Part shown: piece by piece, positions 41,861 to 56,800 of the stretch
Layout: every line of letters begins with the position of its first letter
Position numbering within the stretch: the stretch's first letter is position 1
Source of the DNA: Albula goreensis
Taxonomy: Eukaryota > Chordata > Actinopteri > Albuliformes > Albulidae
Reading direction: 5' to 3'
DNA: 64,000 nt
Assembly (NCBI GenBank): GCA_022829145.1
Contig: CM040750.1
Span: forward strand, 7,470,755 to 7,534,754
Notes under the pieces: model-generated
Seen by the model: only the letters and a program-made list of their open reading frames with translations
Databases searched by the model: none
Told to the model about the DNA's origin: nothing
Position numbers and translations under genes: made by a program

Positions 41861-44800
41861 ATGGGAGTAAGACGTAAGACTGACATCACTAATGCTTTAG
41901 AATCTTTTAATAAGAGCTACCAAGGTTCCCTTCAAATGGTAATCCTAGATCACACAGTCCCCTATTTAAATGTTGTAATCAAGCCAGATACATTCCAGCT
42001 ACAATACTAAAAACACACGTGTTGTTTGGTAACCTTGTAGTAGTGATGGTGGAGTGAGGTTTCATTGAAACAAAAATGGGAGGAGCAACATGTATAATAT
42101 GAATGACTATTTTGACCAATGACTGCATTGGGTCTGGAGAGAAATACGTTGGTGATTGGTTCAGACACAAGTCAATGATCCAAGTCTTGCGCCAACGGTT
42201 TCCAAACTGTTGAGGTGGGGCCATGAATGGGTATGACACATGGAAAAAAAAAAAAAGTAAAAAACTTGCTGTATCAAATACACGGTCTATTTACATTCAC
42301 ACCACTCAAACTAAACACGGAACCAGTTACATACACTGCTGTGCACATGTTTTGATGTATGTTATTAAAAAAAAAAAGTAATCTTGTATCAGATCATACC
42401 TGAACACGATTTCTAAAGACTATGACTCAGCTATAAAAGTAAAGTCACAGGGATATCTTGTTGCATTCTTACCTTCTCGAGATAGTAATGTAGCTCAGTT
42501 TCCAGTATAATACAACCTAGTTCATTTCAGCATGTGGTAAACCTCTGGGTGAGTAACAGATGAAAAAAAACAAGCCAAAAATACCTTTTAATGTGCTGAT
42601 CAAAAAACAGCTCTCATCGGGAAGATTGTAAACCATCTGTAAGACAGATACACCATTCAGACAATTAACACCAGCAATATCCAGATATGCATAAATCTAA
42701 CAAACAGCAGCACACTATAAAATGTATTTAACAATATATGTGTGACATACTACAGTACATTCCATTTCTGTAAGAGATGTGCATCGCCACACTACAAGGC
42801 AGGTGTGAAATACAGAACTGGCAATAGGTGCATCCCACAACTTGTTTTTTTTGTTGCATAAACACTTTGCTCTACAGATCCAAGTGCTTCTGTATTTTCA
42901 GATAAGATCTGGGGGTGGAGTATGACAGAAGGTTTCACACCTCAGCAGATACGCCAGTGATGTAAAAGAGAACATGCTTAGAATATGAGCACTAGTTACA
43001 TGATTGAGTGATTGCACTCAGTGGAAAACCTAAAGCTGTAACTTTCTTTGTGATTTTGATCAAAAAGCACGTGCTGAAGTTTGAGCACAAATGAGATGAA
43101 GGCACTAGTCTCTGGTCATTACAGTCAGAACTGTTGGCAGAAATGGACAATATTTGAACTTGTAGTTTACTTTTTGTTTTTATTCCATAATTAAATTAAT
43201 AGTAAGAATGTTGACAACATAAAGATCAATTAATCTGATGTAAACATCATAAGAAAGCTTTCTGGATATCGCTGATTTTATAAAGTTCAACATTGTTCTT
43301 CTCTTTTTTTCTGAATTTACTTTTCTTAAGCCTATATAAAACTGTTGCTGATGATGAATGAGACAGAATAACTTAATTGTCTATCTACAAAATTAATCAG
43401 ATATTTGGAAAATTACTTCAGACAGATGCAAAATTGTCAAAATGGACACAAAATGGCATACCTCAAAGTTCAGCCCTGGGCCCCATAGTTTTTTTTGTAC
43501 TATTTATATAAATTAACTGGGACAGAATGTTGTGTTATGACACGATTTTATCTGCATGTGTGATTTCAGAGAAAAACCATAAGCAGGACCTCAGACTGCT
43601 TTTAATATTATTCAGGGTGACATGTGCAATCGAATTCTTGTGCCAATTAAATCCATTTAATTAAAAAAAACCTTTTCCACAGTCACATACAATGTCTCAC
43701 ATATAAACTGAGACTTTTATGCGAGACAGCATGGGCGTATTTCGATTCAAATGGTCAACTGCCCATAACGTTAAGGAATTCTGATAGGATAAGCTCTGAT
43801 AGGAGCAGGTTGTAGGTTTAGTAGACCATACTGACTGTAAAATGTGTCAGCTGATCAGACTTTCTTTCTAGAGGCAAAAACAGTGAACAGCGATGGCGCT
43901 GACCATCACATGATCCTGTTTAACCAATCGGGTACATTTTAAGATTTCCGATGACCGTTCGATGACACCTCTTCCCTCCTTCGGGCTTGACCTGGTTTGG
44001 TCCTGTTGCAGTGATGAGTGGGAAGGTGACGGGGTGAGCAGAGAGCTCTCAGAGTGAGCAGGAAGAAGACGGAGAGCAGCGACAGAGAAAGAAGTTGATG
44101 GGATTCAGCCGGACGGGAAGTGGAGCTGGAAGCTTACAGGGTGAATACGGGTATAACGGAAAGGGCAAGCAGAGACAGAGCATAAAGCCGACAGAGGAAG
44201 TTAACAGAGTGAGTAGGCTGTCACCTGGTCAGTGAGGATGATATGAAAGCCAGACAGAGAGAGTGGGCTTCACCTGGTCACTGAGGAGGATATAAATGCC
44301 AGTGGGCCCCTGACGGAACACCTGGTTGATCTGGTCCAGGGAGAAGTTGATGACAGACGCGATCTTACGGGTCAGCTCCAACGCTGTCATCTCCTCCAGG
44401 TAGAGGGCATGATAAACTGCAGACACACACGGGTCAGAGTTTCACCCTTCTGGTATCATAAATTCAGCATGTCACTAATAACAGTGATTTACTGCCTGCT
44501 GAAATGAGACGAAGAAACCAAACTGATGTTCTGAGCGCAAGCGAGTGCAACATATACAGCACTACTTTTTGACTCCTCCGATTCACATGACGGCAATCTC
44601 GCTTCTTGTACTCACAGCAGCTGCACCGATTGCACACTGTCTATGACGTTGAGGAAGAGGTAGTCTAAGTCTGTGTTGCCATTGGCGCCCAGAATGACCA
44701 GAGAAGGCGCTGTAGTGATGAGACCAACCAGCTTGGTTGGCTTGCTCCCTGTCATCCCTGGCGAGGCTGGCCAATTTTTGCCTCGCTGATGCAGATCTCA

Positions 44801-47800
44801 AGCTACAGCCATGGCGAGACCGGGATTCAAACCCCTGACCTCAGAACCATCCGGAGGCCCAATTATTTTGTTGTGTCGTGCTGTTGCAAGGTGTCTAGCA
44901 GAAGCACAGTCTATAGCGCAGCATTGCTATGCGCAGTGGACCCACCGTATATTGCGCTGTTGCTGTGATCTCTGCTCTCGCTGTCACAGGAGCCTTTGAG
45001 CAGTTCGGGGCTCTTTGTCTGTGCCGTCTCCTGGCACACATACACAGTTAGACGTGGCCGCACAGACCTGGGCAGAAACACAGAGTGACTCTCCATAAAA
45101 CCACCGTCACAGTCAAATTCATCTATCTTCTACCACCCACAGGGGAAAATCTACCAGCATTTGGTCCTTGAATGGAAACCCACAAAAGTAAAGACCATCT
45201 ACTTTACTGCAAGCCCATTTATGACATAATTTACACTGCCACATGCATAGTTACATTCTGGTGAAGATCAAGTTATTTTTTTAAAAAATCATGTTAATCT
45301 CCTGTCAATATCTGGGCTATTGATGCTCTCCTATTTAGAAGACTTCCCACTGCACTATGCATGAGAGTCTTCACAAAGTATACCATTTTCTTTCCTATAC
45401 TCACTGTAATCACAGATACATTGCCTGATATGTGGGTAACATAAGTTGAACAGGCACAGGTTACCTGGATTTAAGTGCATTAAACAGGCGGATTCCGTCA
45501 GCTGGACCGCATATCTGAACCAAATCATCGCGAGATAATTTCAGTAAATCTGAACCTGAAAGAGAAAACAACCACCAACGCTATTTACACATGTCCGCTG
45601 AAAGCTGGGGTACGTTTTCTCAGGGATATAAAATCACAACACGGCAATTTTAACTTGTTCTACAGTCTCCTGTGTTCCACGTAATTGATTACTTTGATTC
45701 AAGTAAGTTCAAAGTAATTATTTTCCCCTTTCACTCCACCTTGATAACTCAATACTTTGTTTATTGACCGTATTCTCCCTTTAACACTCGAAACCGTTTT
45801 GATTTATGGTTGAGAGGCTGGCGGAGATGCAATACCTGAGAAATGAGAGAAAAGCCGTGCGTATGTGGCAAATCTGTTCTTGTGAAGCCACTGCTGGACC
45901 TCCTGTATGGAGGCCGTAGGGCTGAGTTGCTAAAGGAAAGAACAGATATTAGAAATATAATTACATAAATCAAGGCGTTTAGAGATGCAAATCAAGCAAA
46001 GACAAAATGTAAGACAAATATGTACTTTAATTTTCAGCGGCTTGCAGAAATAATCATATTCACTTTCTACCCGTTTGTTGCCTCAGAGCTTGAGATGATC
46101 TCGATTTTAAATGCTGACACTTCACAATAGGAACGAATATTTCCCATCTTCACAACACACTCCACACTTTGAAAGCAAATGACCCATATACGGTGAATTT
46201 TTGCTTTTCTACAGCGGAAATGTCTTGTGATACAACACAGAACCAGTGAAACATAATCGTTTGAAGATTCTTACAAGTGTAATACACATAATTTTCCCCA
46301 AACACTCTTTCAGTTTCCCTATTAAGATGGAAAAGGTATTTGCTGTAATCGTTCTGGAGTCGTACCTCCGTAGCAATGTGAGCAATCACGTCTCCCTGAT
46401 GATTTGGTGATGAGGAATTACTAGAAATGAAAAACAGGTTTGGATTATTAACAAAACAAACATTGTCAAATATTACACACATCACTCACAGGCTTATGTT
46501 TATACCCTTAATTTGTAAATATGAATCTGCAAGCAAAGCGCTGACATCGTTATCCTGTGTTAATGATAAATGAATCACAACACAGCAGATATCCAAACTG
46601 AAATAACATAAACATATTTTATTTTATTTAATACACTGTGAGACACAATTAAAATATTACAGCTGCACATTCTCCATGAAGTTTTGTGTGACTGAACAAC
46701 AACCATGGAAATGTTCTCATCATAACATTATCTTTTAATACGAAACTCCACGTTGACCAGTGCCTGTTGGGCAGTCGCAGTCTCTGAACTGTGCCTTTTT
46801 TGGAACAGGGTTATCTGCAAGTAAAGGTGCAGTGGAGGTACGGTGAGGTATGGTTACCTGTCGGGTACAGTGCAGGAGGTAAAGGTTGGTGTAGCTGCCG
46901 GGCTGGTGCTAGAGTAGGTGTTGTCCGGCCATGGTGAACACTGGAGTACGGCAAAGAGGTAAAAAAAGATATACATAACTCACTTCCAACTGACATGCAA
47001 CATAAACCCACTTCCAAAGTGAAGGAGCACCAGCATCTATAGGTCTTCACTACAGCTCTGCTCAACCCCAGATTTGACAGGATCAGCCAGCAATAGCTTG
47101 CATATGTCAACGAAATTCCCTTCATGAACATTCACAGTGTAGGAAACCCTTTATTTTGTCCCTTAAGAAGCTCCGTTAGCTGTCAAAGTGTAGCCTATAT
47201 AACACTGAGCTCAGCTCCACCTAACCATGTAATAGTGTGAACCTAGTATGTAACGTCCGTCATGATCAACTCTGCAACATTTATCATTCACGTCTCATAC
47301 AATACTCGAATTACTGAAATACTCTGAATTCTACCATAGCTAAAACGATGAAGTCTGAAATATCGCCCGACCCATCCCACACGGAGCGTGGCAGCGAAGA
47401 TGAAAAGGAAAGCGGAGGTGCTTACGCTGCCGCGCTTCGCCAGAGAATCGCCGCAGTCCGCGGGCAGAGTCCTCTTGCTCGACTTCTTCAGCTCGTGCTC
47501 AGCCGTTTCTTCGATGATGGGCTCTAGCCTCGTCTAGGCACAAATACGTTGTTTACAGACACCGTGAAGACATTCATCACTTAGCCGAGACGGGGATCAG
47601 TGATTTGCAGCTTCTACGAGGTCATTCGTCAAATAGCAGACACTGGGGTCAGTCAATTACAGAGGACATTTATCACATAATCAGTCATTTACAGACACAG
47701 CTATTTGTGAGAACACAAACATTAAACGGGTATCAGTGAATCAACAGAGGGACAATATATTTTCAGAGCATTGACTTTTCCACAGTACTGTACAGAGGAT

Positions 47801-50800
47801 TTCTTGGTTAATATCAAGGATGGTAGTCTCGTGGCTACTGTTGTCTAGTGGCTAACGTGCATGACCGGAACCCCTGAGGTTGGTCTGTTTGGTTGGCACA
47901 AGCCACAGCAAGAACACCATCGCTGTTGGGCCCCTGAGCAAGGCCCTTAACCATGAATTGCTCCCAGCGGGATTGGCCTCACAGCGGGGATTGGCCCTTT
48001 GTTAGCCTAATCAACTGTATGTCGCTGTGGATAAAAAAGCATCGGCTGAATGACTGTGATGTAATGTACTGCCCCCTGGTGGTAACGTCATGCCTAACTA
48101 AGCAACCGCAGTGTAGAGCAGTGGTTGGAAAAACCAACCAGTGCCCATCTGAAGGTGAACTAAGTAGGTGAAAAGTACAAACTATTGCCCTGGATAAGGG
48201 CATCGACTAATAACTTGACAAATGTACAAACATCAGATGATCAGACGAGTGACTTCACTTGTCCCAGTGACATAATTTACTGGATTAAGATGAAAGCGTA
48301 TGAGTAATTATGCGAGATGATGACTGAATTTATAATTTTATAAATGTTAAATCTGTTCATGCTAGAAGATAATGTTGTAGGTTTTCTCTTCTTATCTTCC
48401 CGGCAGAGTAAGCACTGAATAAATTTGATACTTACATAAAGTGATTAATTTAATAAGGAAATCATTGAATAATTAAAGTGATTATAAGTTTAATAAAGTA
48501 ACAGTGAGTTTAAAGTGAGTTTAACAAAATGATTTATCAGTGAAACTACACAGTGGTTCAATGAGTTGATGACTGTCGACAATCTACTGGCTGACAGATC
48601 GGATCGTACCTCAGACAAGATGGTGGTTTCGTATGATGGCTGATATTTTTCCTTCTCTTGAGGTGAACGTTTCTCCATCTTCTCCCGGTCTGTCTTCTGC
48701 TTCCTGTCAGCCCCTTTCGGCTATTGGATGGAACGCATGATCAACAGGCAAGTATGTTAATTTAGGTACCATCAATACAAAAATCTTTGCATGAAACAAT
48801 ACTGCCAGATATTGTCACTTCAAGAATATTGGCAGAGAATAACAAGCCAGGAAGGGACTCCACAACATGAATATAACCTCCGCTACTTTAAATAATAAAA
48901 CTTTTGCCATTGATTTCAGTATGTTTACATTTAAAGAGCTTTCACACTAATTCTTTAGCCTTGTAAACTTGTCAACTGTAATATCCAAGTCTTTTTCATA
49001 AAGCACAAAATTCCAATTTGCAAGCACTCATGAATTTACAGCACATTAAAAATGTACTACCAACATTTTACAATACACTTGCCCCCAGTTTCACATATTG
49101 CACAGGTGTAATGAGACTCCAAATGACTATGTTCAGTTAATTTGTGTAAATGAAGTAGAAAACAGGTCACAAAGCGAAAAACAACACATAATTAGCTCAG
49201 TATCGTGCTCAGATGCCATTTCTGCAAAGTTAGTTTGTAAAGTCAAGTAATCCACTTTGAAATAACTGCTGATACTTTGAATTGATTTAAATTGCATTAA
49301 TTTGGAAAATTCAAACATAAACTTAACATTTGGCAGTGTCCTGAAAACAGTAGGGTTTTTTGGGCATGGTCCCTCTCTGTGGAACCAATATTGATGACAT
49401 CTTATACTAAGCTTTATAAGCAAGCCATTGCCCCTGAATTCATTTTATTTGGGTTTAGGTTGGTAAATGGGGATATAATTGATTTTGTTTGCCTGTAAAT
49501 GTGAATTGTGTGGAACGGGAAAATAAAACAGTGTTAACTGCCAATTGTTAATTGGTTCCGCCCACCTTGAACACCTTGATTTGGCAGCTGGCAGAGTGCA
49601 GGTGGTCGGTGTGCTCTCCGTTCTCGTTCTGCTTGAAAGTGTCGATCTGGATGCGGAAGGGCACGCCCTTCTCCCCGCCGTGCTTGCGGGGGGTGAACTC
49701 CGTGCTGATGCAGTGCACCTGCGTCACAGAAACACAGACGGTCAGGTGCATGGAGGTGTAGCGTGGAAACCGAGGCATTCTTACCAATGACTCTCAACGG
49801 TAAATCTAAAGCTAAATCTACCCTAAATCCAAACATAAATCTGCCCTGTCTATACATGTGGATAGAGTTCCACATTAACTCACATTTATCTGCGCATTAG
49901 CACGAGTCATGCCAGTATAGTGATATACAGCATAAAAAGGGAATACTGAATAGTGATACAGACCATGAACAGATGGGAACGTAGTCCCATCTGATAAATC
50001 GAACATGGAACCCAGCAATAGCATCCTGACAACTATAAATGTTCTAAATCTCTGCAACCACCTCTCCATGGAAACACCAAACGCAACTGTTCACATGGCA
50101 ATACAGAAACGCATTTTTTCTTTTATTACCAACTGACATATATTCATGACACAAATAGAACTAAAAACTATTTCTCTAGATAGTAAATATCCATACTAAC
50201 TTAATGCTGAGTATATTTTTATCATTCTGTAATAGTTTAGTCAGCATTTGCTTACCAAGGTAGCTGGCTAAATATGAGATGGGTAATGCGAAGAGCTGAA
50301 GTACCTGGACGAAGGCAGAGGTTCGTTTGGAAAGGTCCCACAGGAACTCCACAGCGTTGAGTTGTGAGGGGTTGGTCTTGGGGTCAATGATGCCCACAGA
50401 CATGGGGATATCTAAACGGGAGGCAGAACAGAGTCTTTAAGGTGATAATACATAGGGCAGTTTTCCTTTCACTTTCCTCTCCCACAGTCTGCTCACAGCC
50501 AATCTCACTGTCTCACTTAAGCCCCACCCATCTCATACAGCTCCTCCCACTCTCTCATGGACCTTACCCATGTCCAGGAGACGGTCGCCAGGGCGATTCC
50601 ACTTCCATCCCTCCAGCTGCTGGTGCTCCATGTACTGCAGGCGGCGGTCGTGGAACACCACCCGCACAATGCTCTGGGTCGACAGGACCGAACAGAACGG
50701 AAATTACATACAACTTCTTAAAAATTACTTGACATCAGAAAACAGTAAAACACATTTAGGACTGGGCCAAATCAGAACATTAAACATTTAGAACTAGGAT

Positions 50801-53800
50801 ATATCAGACGATAAAATCAAACATCATTGTAAAGGTGTGATGTGTCATACACAAGCTCCGCCCTACAGTCGTAAAATGGCCATACTGATATTGCAGTATA
50901 GCCATACATAGGCTCCACCTTCCAGTTATGTAACAAGATTGATCATCTAATCAATTGTCTCACTATTTTAGCCTGGTGAAACCCAGCCAACTAGACTGTG
51001 TGAGATCGTATTTCCATGCAATTTGCTTTGTTCTTTCAATGGGTAAATTTGCTTTTATCTTGGCACAGATTCTCCTCCATAAATTAGCAGTCAGGACTTT
51101 GAACGGACTGTTAAACACAATACTTAAGTACAGCACACCCACCTTGACTGTTTTATTTGTGAGCTCTTGTAGTTCCCCCATCTTCCTGTTATCCAGCATT
51201 CGTATTTCATAAGACTGACCTGCCCCAGAGACACAATCAATCAACAAAATCAATAACACTCTGGTGTTGGACTACTGTGCGAGCAAATCGCTATGATTAC
51301 CGGTTCTTAATGTGTTCATAAATTATAGCCAGGCAAATTACACAGCTTAGTTTACACAAATTTCAGAATAAGATGTCACAAAATCGATGGATAAATGTTG
51401 GTTAATCAGATAATTTTTTTTGTGAGGACATTCCTGACATGACATAGAATTCACAGTGTCCCATGAATATTCTAAAAACACAGAAATGTAAGTTGAACTT
51501 ACATTTTGCTAGTTATTTTGCTAGCAAAATACTATTACCTTCATGGTAATCCCCCTATCGATACAAAAAAATTGTGTCTGACTGACATAATGACAGTTTT
51601 GTAATGACAGACAGTAATGACAGAATTAAGAGCAAAAGCCAAAAGGTTGCCACCACATTGATACGGACAATGTTAACACAAACAACAGTGCGCTTACACA
51701 CCTGGGGCCCTAAGTCCCCATTGGAGGTTTGCTCAAGTGTGAGATCTACAAATAGCTCACGGCAACTGTTACTACGGTGCTCCCCTCCTGAGGTCAGGCA
51801 CAGCCGAGCTCAAACTGCCTCCCGCAGGTAAGTAACCCCACCTGAACTATATATTTAAGCAGTATGTACATGTTACAATCCCCTTTTAGAATGGAAGAAC
51901 ACTGTCATTTTAACAACATTACTCAAACTGGAAAGGTGAGACTAATTTTAACTTTATTTAATCTACTGTATATACATATGACATAACGTAATGAATTCAT
52001 TTTGTTTCATAACATAACATTCAAAGTGGCAATATATACAGTACAATCTCAAATAAGGCAAATATCGTTCCTCCTTTACCCTCCTTGTTGCCACAGTAAA
52101 TAGGTAAATGGCTGAAGTTTGACTCCCAGCTCCACTGAATATCCAAAAACTTCCAGTCAGTGCATTTTCCACCAACATGATGGCAGTATTAATATAAATT
52201 TTTGCACAAGTATGAGATAACATGTTATCTGCTGAAACATCATAAATAATTAAAATAACAATATCTGTACAACACTAGTCCTAATATTTTGTATCCTAAA
52301 ACATCCAAGTTAGTAATTGCAGACAGTCAATTTCCTTTTTCAAAAGTAATTCAACAGTCAATGCATAGTTTGCCTAAATCATTGTGAAATAACATTGCTA
52401 AAGTCAACAGTGGAATTGAATATAGGACAGTATATGACACTCATATGAGGTCATACAGTACAGTATGTAAGCCCCCGATTTCAGATAAGACACAAAATCA
52501 CATAAGACAGACGCATTCATTTTTACGGTGTATACAGGTATTTTTTCCAGGCACACAGTACACCACCTGATTTCATGAATTAATTCATTCCCTGGACCAA
52601 GGAACTAAAACAGTCAGCAAAATCAGCCGGTGTAGACTAAAACAGTCAGCAAAATCAGCTGGTGTAGTGTGTGGCTGGAGCAAATACCTGCATAAACCCC
52701 AATAAACAAGTAGAGTATCCCTGTTCAAGGGTATAGGAGTCCAGTGTTGAGCACTTTCCCATTAACATCATTCATTAATTCCTGGCACAAGAGGGAGCTA
52801 AAAACCTATGAGCGCACACCTGACCTGAACAACAGAAAACTGACAATATTTCTGACTGACAAATTAGAAACTTAAATGCAGTCTGCTTTCCTTAGAACTG
52901 TGACACAATCATATAACTTTCAAATATCCTGTTACAATATCCAGTACCTACACCATTAAAATGTAAGTACAATAACTCATACTTACACGCAATATAGTGC
53001 ACTTATTTTATTGTTACATAAGCTTACTGCATTCATATTGTTGTAGTCGTAAAACTACTGGCACACATACTAAGTAACTTCTTCCAACTAGCAAATAATG
53101 AATTGCTCAGATCATCTATGAATAACAAATCAAATGAAAAATTGTGTTTAGGGGTTTAAGAAATCATAGCAATAGCATTTAGACTGCTACAGAACTTCTT
53201 TCTGCCCCAGTATAAAAACTGGTTGATTATAATTGTTTTTCTACATAATGACAAGTAACAGCAATTGTTCCATTAAATAATGTATTACCTAGTTTTAAAC
53301 TGAAAGCAACTTTGAAATTGCAGCACAAAAGACGTATCTCACAAACATTTCTCACCAGTCCTCATACTTCTGCCAAAGTTTTAAATGGCCAAGAAGGTGA
53401 TCAGGTGTTGATAGGAGATAGTGGTCTCTTCTATCTTACCAGTCTTTATTTTTCTTTATTCAGACAGTAGGAAGGCTGAGAGGGTTACAGAGAAGAGGGG
53501 GAACAGATAAAGGGGACTTGAATCCCGGTCTCGAGACGGCTGCGCAGCGGAATAAGCCATCATTGGTCTCCCCTTACCAGTCTTTAAAAAACATAATCGC
53601 ATGCATCGGATTGTGGGCTCATGAGTTCCTCAGTCACATAAAAGTTCTTTGCCATGAGTGTAGGCTTTATCACTTAGCACACAGATCACTGGGCTAAGCC
53701 CCGAGATGACTGATTGAGAATTAGCAGTGGAATGACAGAATTACGTTGATTATAACGGATTTATAGTGGCGCTATACTAGCTAAGCTTGCTGGATTACCA

Positions 53801-56800
53801 CCGTGTAACAGCTACTCTCAGCAATGTTAGCAGGTTACCGGTTCTCTTTGGCGGTCCTCTCCAAGAATTAAATCTCTCTCATAGTATGCTGCGTGATTTG
53901 TATTGTGGTGCCACAATGTCAGTTGTGTATCTTACAGAAACCTGAAGGTGGTCTCAAAAAGATCATTCAGAAATGTAATTCAGAAATTTAACCTGTGCAA
54001 CCAGTGACCATGAGACTAGACTGAGAAACATCGCTATACAAACACCAACATTTCCTCAACAGTCCATGACCCTAGCCGCACACCAAAAGCACTCACCTTG
54101 ATTCAGATAAGTGAGGGTTTCGTCGTGGAGTTTGACAGCCGGGGAAGTGGAGGCACATAGCACATACTGGAATGGTGGGTTTTTGGTCTCTATTTCAGGG
54201 GAGAGGTTGGCGTCTTCCTGTTTGAAAATGGGCAGGGCCAGAACGTCGCTGTGGAAGAGGATAGGGAGATGTTTCAGTATTTCGTTAAGGAGCAGGGCTT
54301 CAACAGTCAAAGTTATTGTATAGCTTAATCAGATTTTTTTTTACATGTTGTATTATCATAAATTTGTCCTAAACATGAATACCTACCTGTAACTGGCTAG
54401 GTCTCGAAAATCCAGTGGCAGGGCTCATGCCTACACGGCAAGATGTTCAGTGTTTATTTAACACTAACAGTGTACATATGACTCCATGTTCTCATATGTA
54501 CACTGTTAGTGTTAAATTAACACAGCGCATTTTGCTGTGTACTTCAGAATTAATTTGACAGAATATGAATGATCAGACTGAATTATGTTGCCATAAATAC
54601 TGATCGCTGTCCCCTGAAGGCAGGAGAAGGGTGTGAGAACTAGCACACCTGTCTTATGTGTTTTTGATTCTTGAACATCTTACGCTATGAGCCATCCATA
54701 GGCCCAGATCCTTGTCTTTGATAGAGGCCCTTATAAGGCAACAGGTTCCTAATTTATTAATCCCGCAGAGCTCCACCAATAAACATGGTCTTATGCAGAT
54801 TATGGAAATTCTCATATGCAAAGATAACAAGGTACACACATTGGTTTCAATATTAATTTCGCTTTTTGTCTACGTGTTTATGCATTCTTGTTGAGTTCTG
54901 GAGGAAAGCCGGTCTAATTAGCCACAGATTAGCGTATGCCTCCGGCAATGTGAACAGCAATGCCCTAGCAGGCTAAAGCAAAAGGAATCTGATTAAAGAT
55001 GAAAAGTAAACGTATCAAAGGAACCACATATCTGGTGGTCCTGGGAAACGGCGTGAGAAGTGAGATTAAAAGTAGAATTCTACTGAAAATGACGTTTCTG
55101 TTCTTATATCTAATGGCCTACGAAGAACATTCCTTCGAGGTGGCTCAACGCTGGCTCCCCACCGAGAAGTGAAGCTGGAATAAATACAGCGAGCGCATCT
55201 GAAAAATCAGTTGTCTTCAGTAAATTGTAGATTAAAGCCCAGTGACAGTCAAAAGACATTTTCATTTCTTTTCGTCTGTTTGTAGCTAAATCAGTTGATG
55301 TGGTGAATTTCTCTTCATGGCGCTAAAAAGGGATCAGTCACCTCTTAGGGAGAACCCTGTGTATCATTATCAAAATGAAAAACTGAACATGGGAAAAATT
55401 CTCTTTTATACACAGCAGTGCCATATTTCACATTCATTTCAGTGGAAGACAATTTCGTATATATATATCAGATTGCTTTTTTTCCCCCCCAAATTTAACT
55501 ACTGTTAATTCAGGCCAAACGAGTGATTCTCTCCCATAGACCGGGGGGGAGGAGGAAGCACCTGGCTCCTCCTTGCACAACGCAAATGTGACATCAATCA
55601 CATATCGAGTGCATCCAAAAAGTCTAAAAATACCTCCTCTTTTCCTTCACTCAAACTCCTCTGTGACCTGGAAACAGATCTTTGTGTCATCACGTTACCT
55701 GGCATCCCAATAGTGGAGGAGATGAGAGAAGCGGCTAAAAACTCATTCTGTGGTCTGCCATGGTAGGTGATACTCTGGGTCATCCTAACCTTTAAGTCTT
55801 TTCACATTTCTGGGTGACAACATTGATTCTCATGCCAAGACAGACTACACTGTCTGACACCAACAAAACATTCCAAACCGTGGCGACAACAGAATTTGCC
55901 TGTTTAGTTTCCTGGTTTAAAACAGAAAGTTCTTGTAAAAATAGAAGCTCTTTATGTGGCTGGTTAATCATGAACAAACAAGTCAGAAATGGTGACCACT
56001 CCAAAGCAAACTGGCAAACACTTCAACTGTGTTCTGATACACCACAAATCCAGCTTCAGCTGAATCAACTTAAAACAAAAATAAAAACACAGTGAGGCTG
56101 TGGGATTCTGACTGGCCAACAGGGGTCACTAGTGAGCAATGAGACATGAACAGCTCTGCAGAATGAAACCCTCCTGCACACTGTGATGTATGGGCCACAC
56201 AGAGTTACCTGCTGCAAATGCCAGTTGTAGTTGAAAATGGCACAGAGTTTTATACTGGAAGGCACTGGAATGGCTTTAACAGGATGAACCAAGCAACAGT
56301 CAAGTTTTGTTCCTATTCATTTTGAAGACTGTCTCTTGCTTTTTGTATTTAATTTGACCATCTGTTGCTCAGATCGACACTTTAGTTCAGGGCTCCAAGA
56401 TCAGCTTACATGTAGCACGGCTGCACAACTCTCAAGAGCTGTTTCAGATCCCATTCTCCAATAATTGCAAGCATTTTCAGGATGGTTATAGAGGGTTTCA
56501 CTCTGATCCGTTACAACCCATTTCAAGTGCATTGCACCGTGACGACAATATGCCACGCATACATACACCTCCATCCGTGTACGTGCAACGCTTGCATGTA
56601 TGTTAGCTGCCATTCTTCAAAAACATACAACATTACCGAGGAGAATGCAGGTAATTAGTACACATTTATGCAAGTGTGACAAATGCCTACCACGTTCACC
56701 GTTCATGTGAAGATGAAGTGAGGAGAAAGCTGAACTGAGAATGGACGGAAGAGTTACAAGAACAAGAGCCATTTCAGCTGGTTCATCCTGAAAGCGTTTG

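Noticed and set aside
42410..42540. Candidate ubp1 exon ending CTCGAGAAG before GTAAG at 42479
   Set aside because: It meets a stop in the required phase. The exon at 42585-42636 gives the correct phase and family match ([17 protein letters not shown]).
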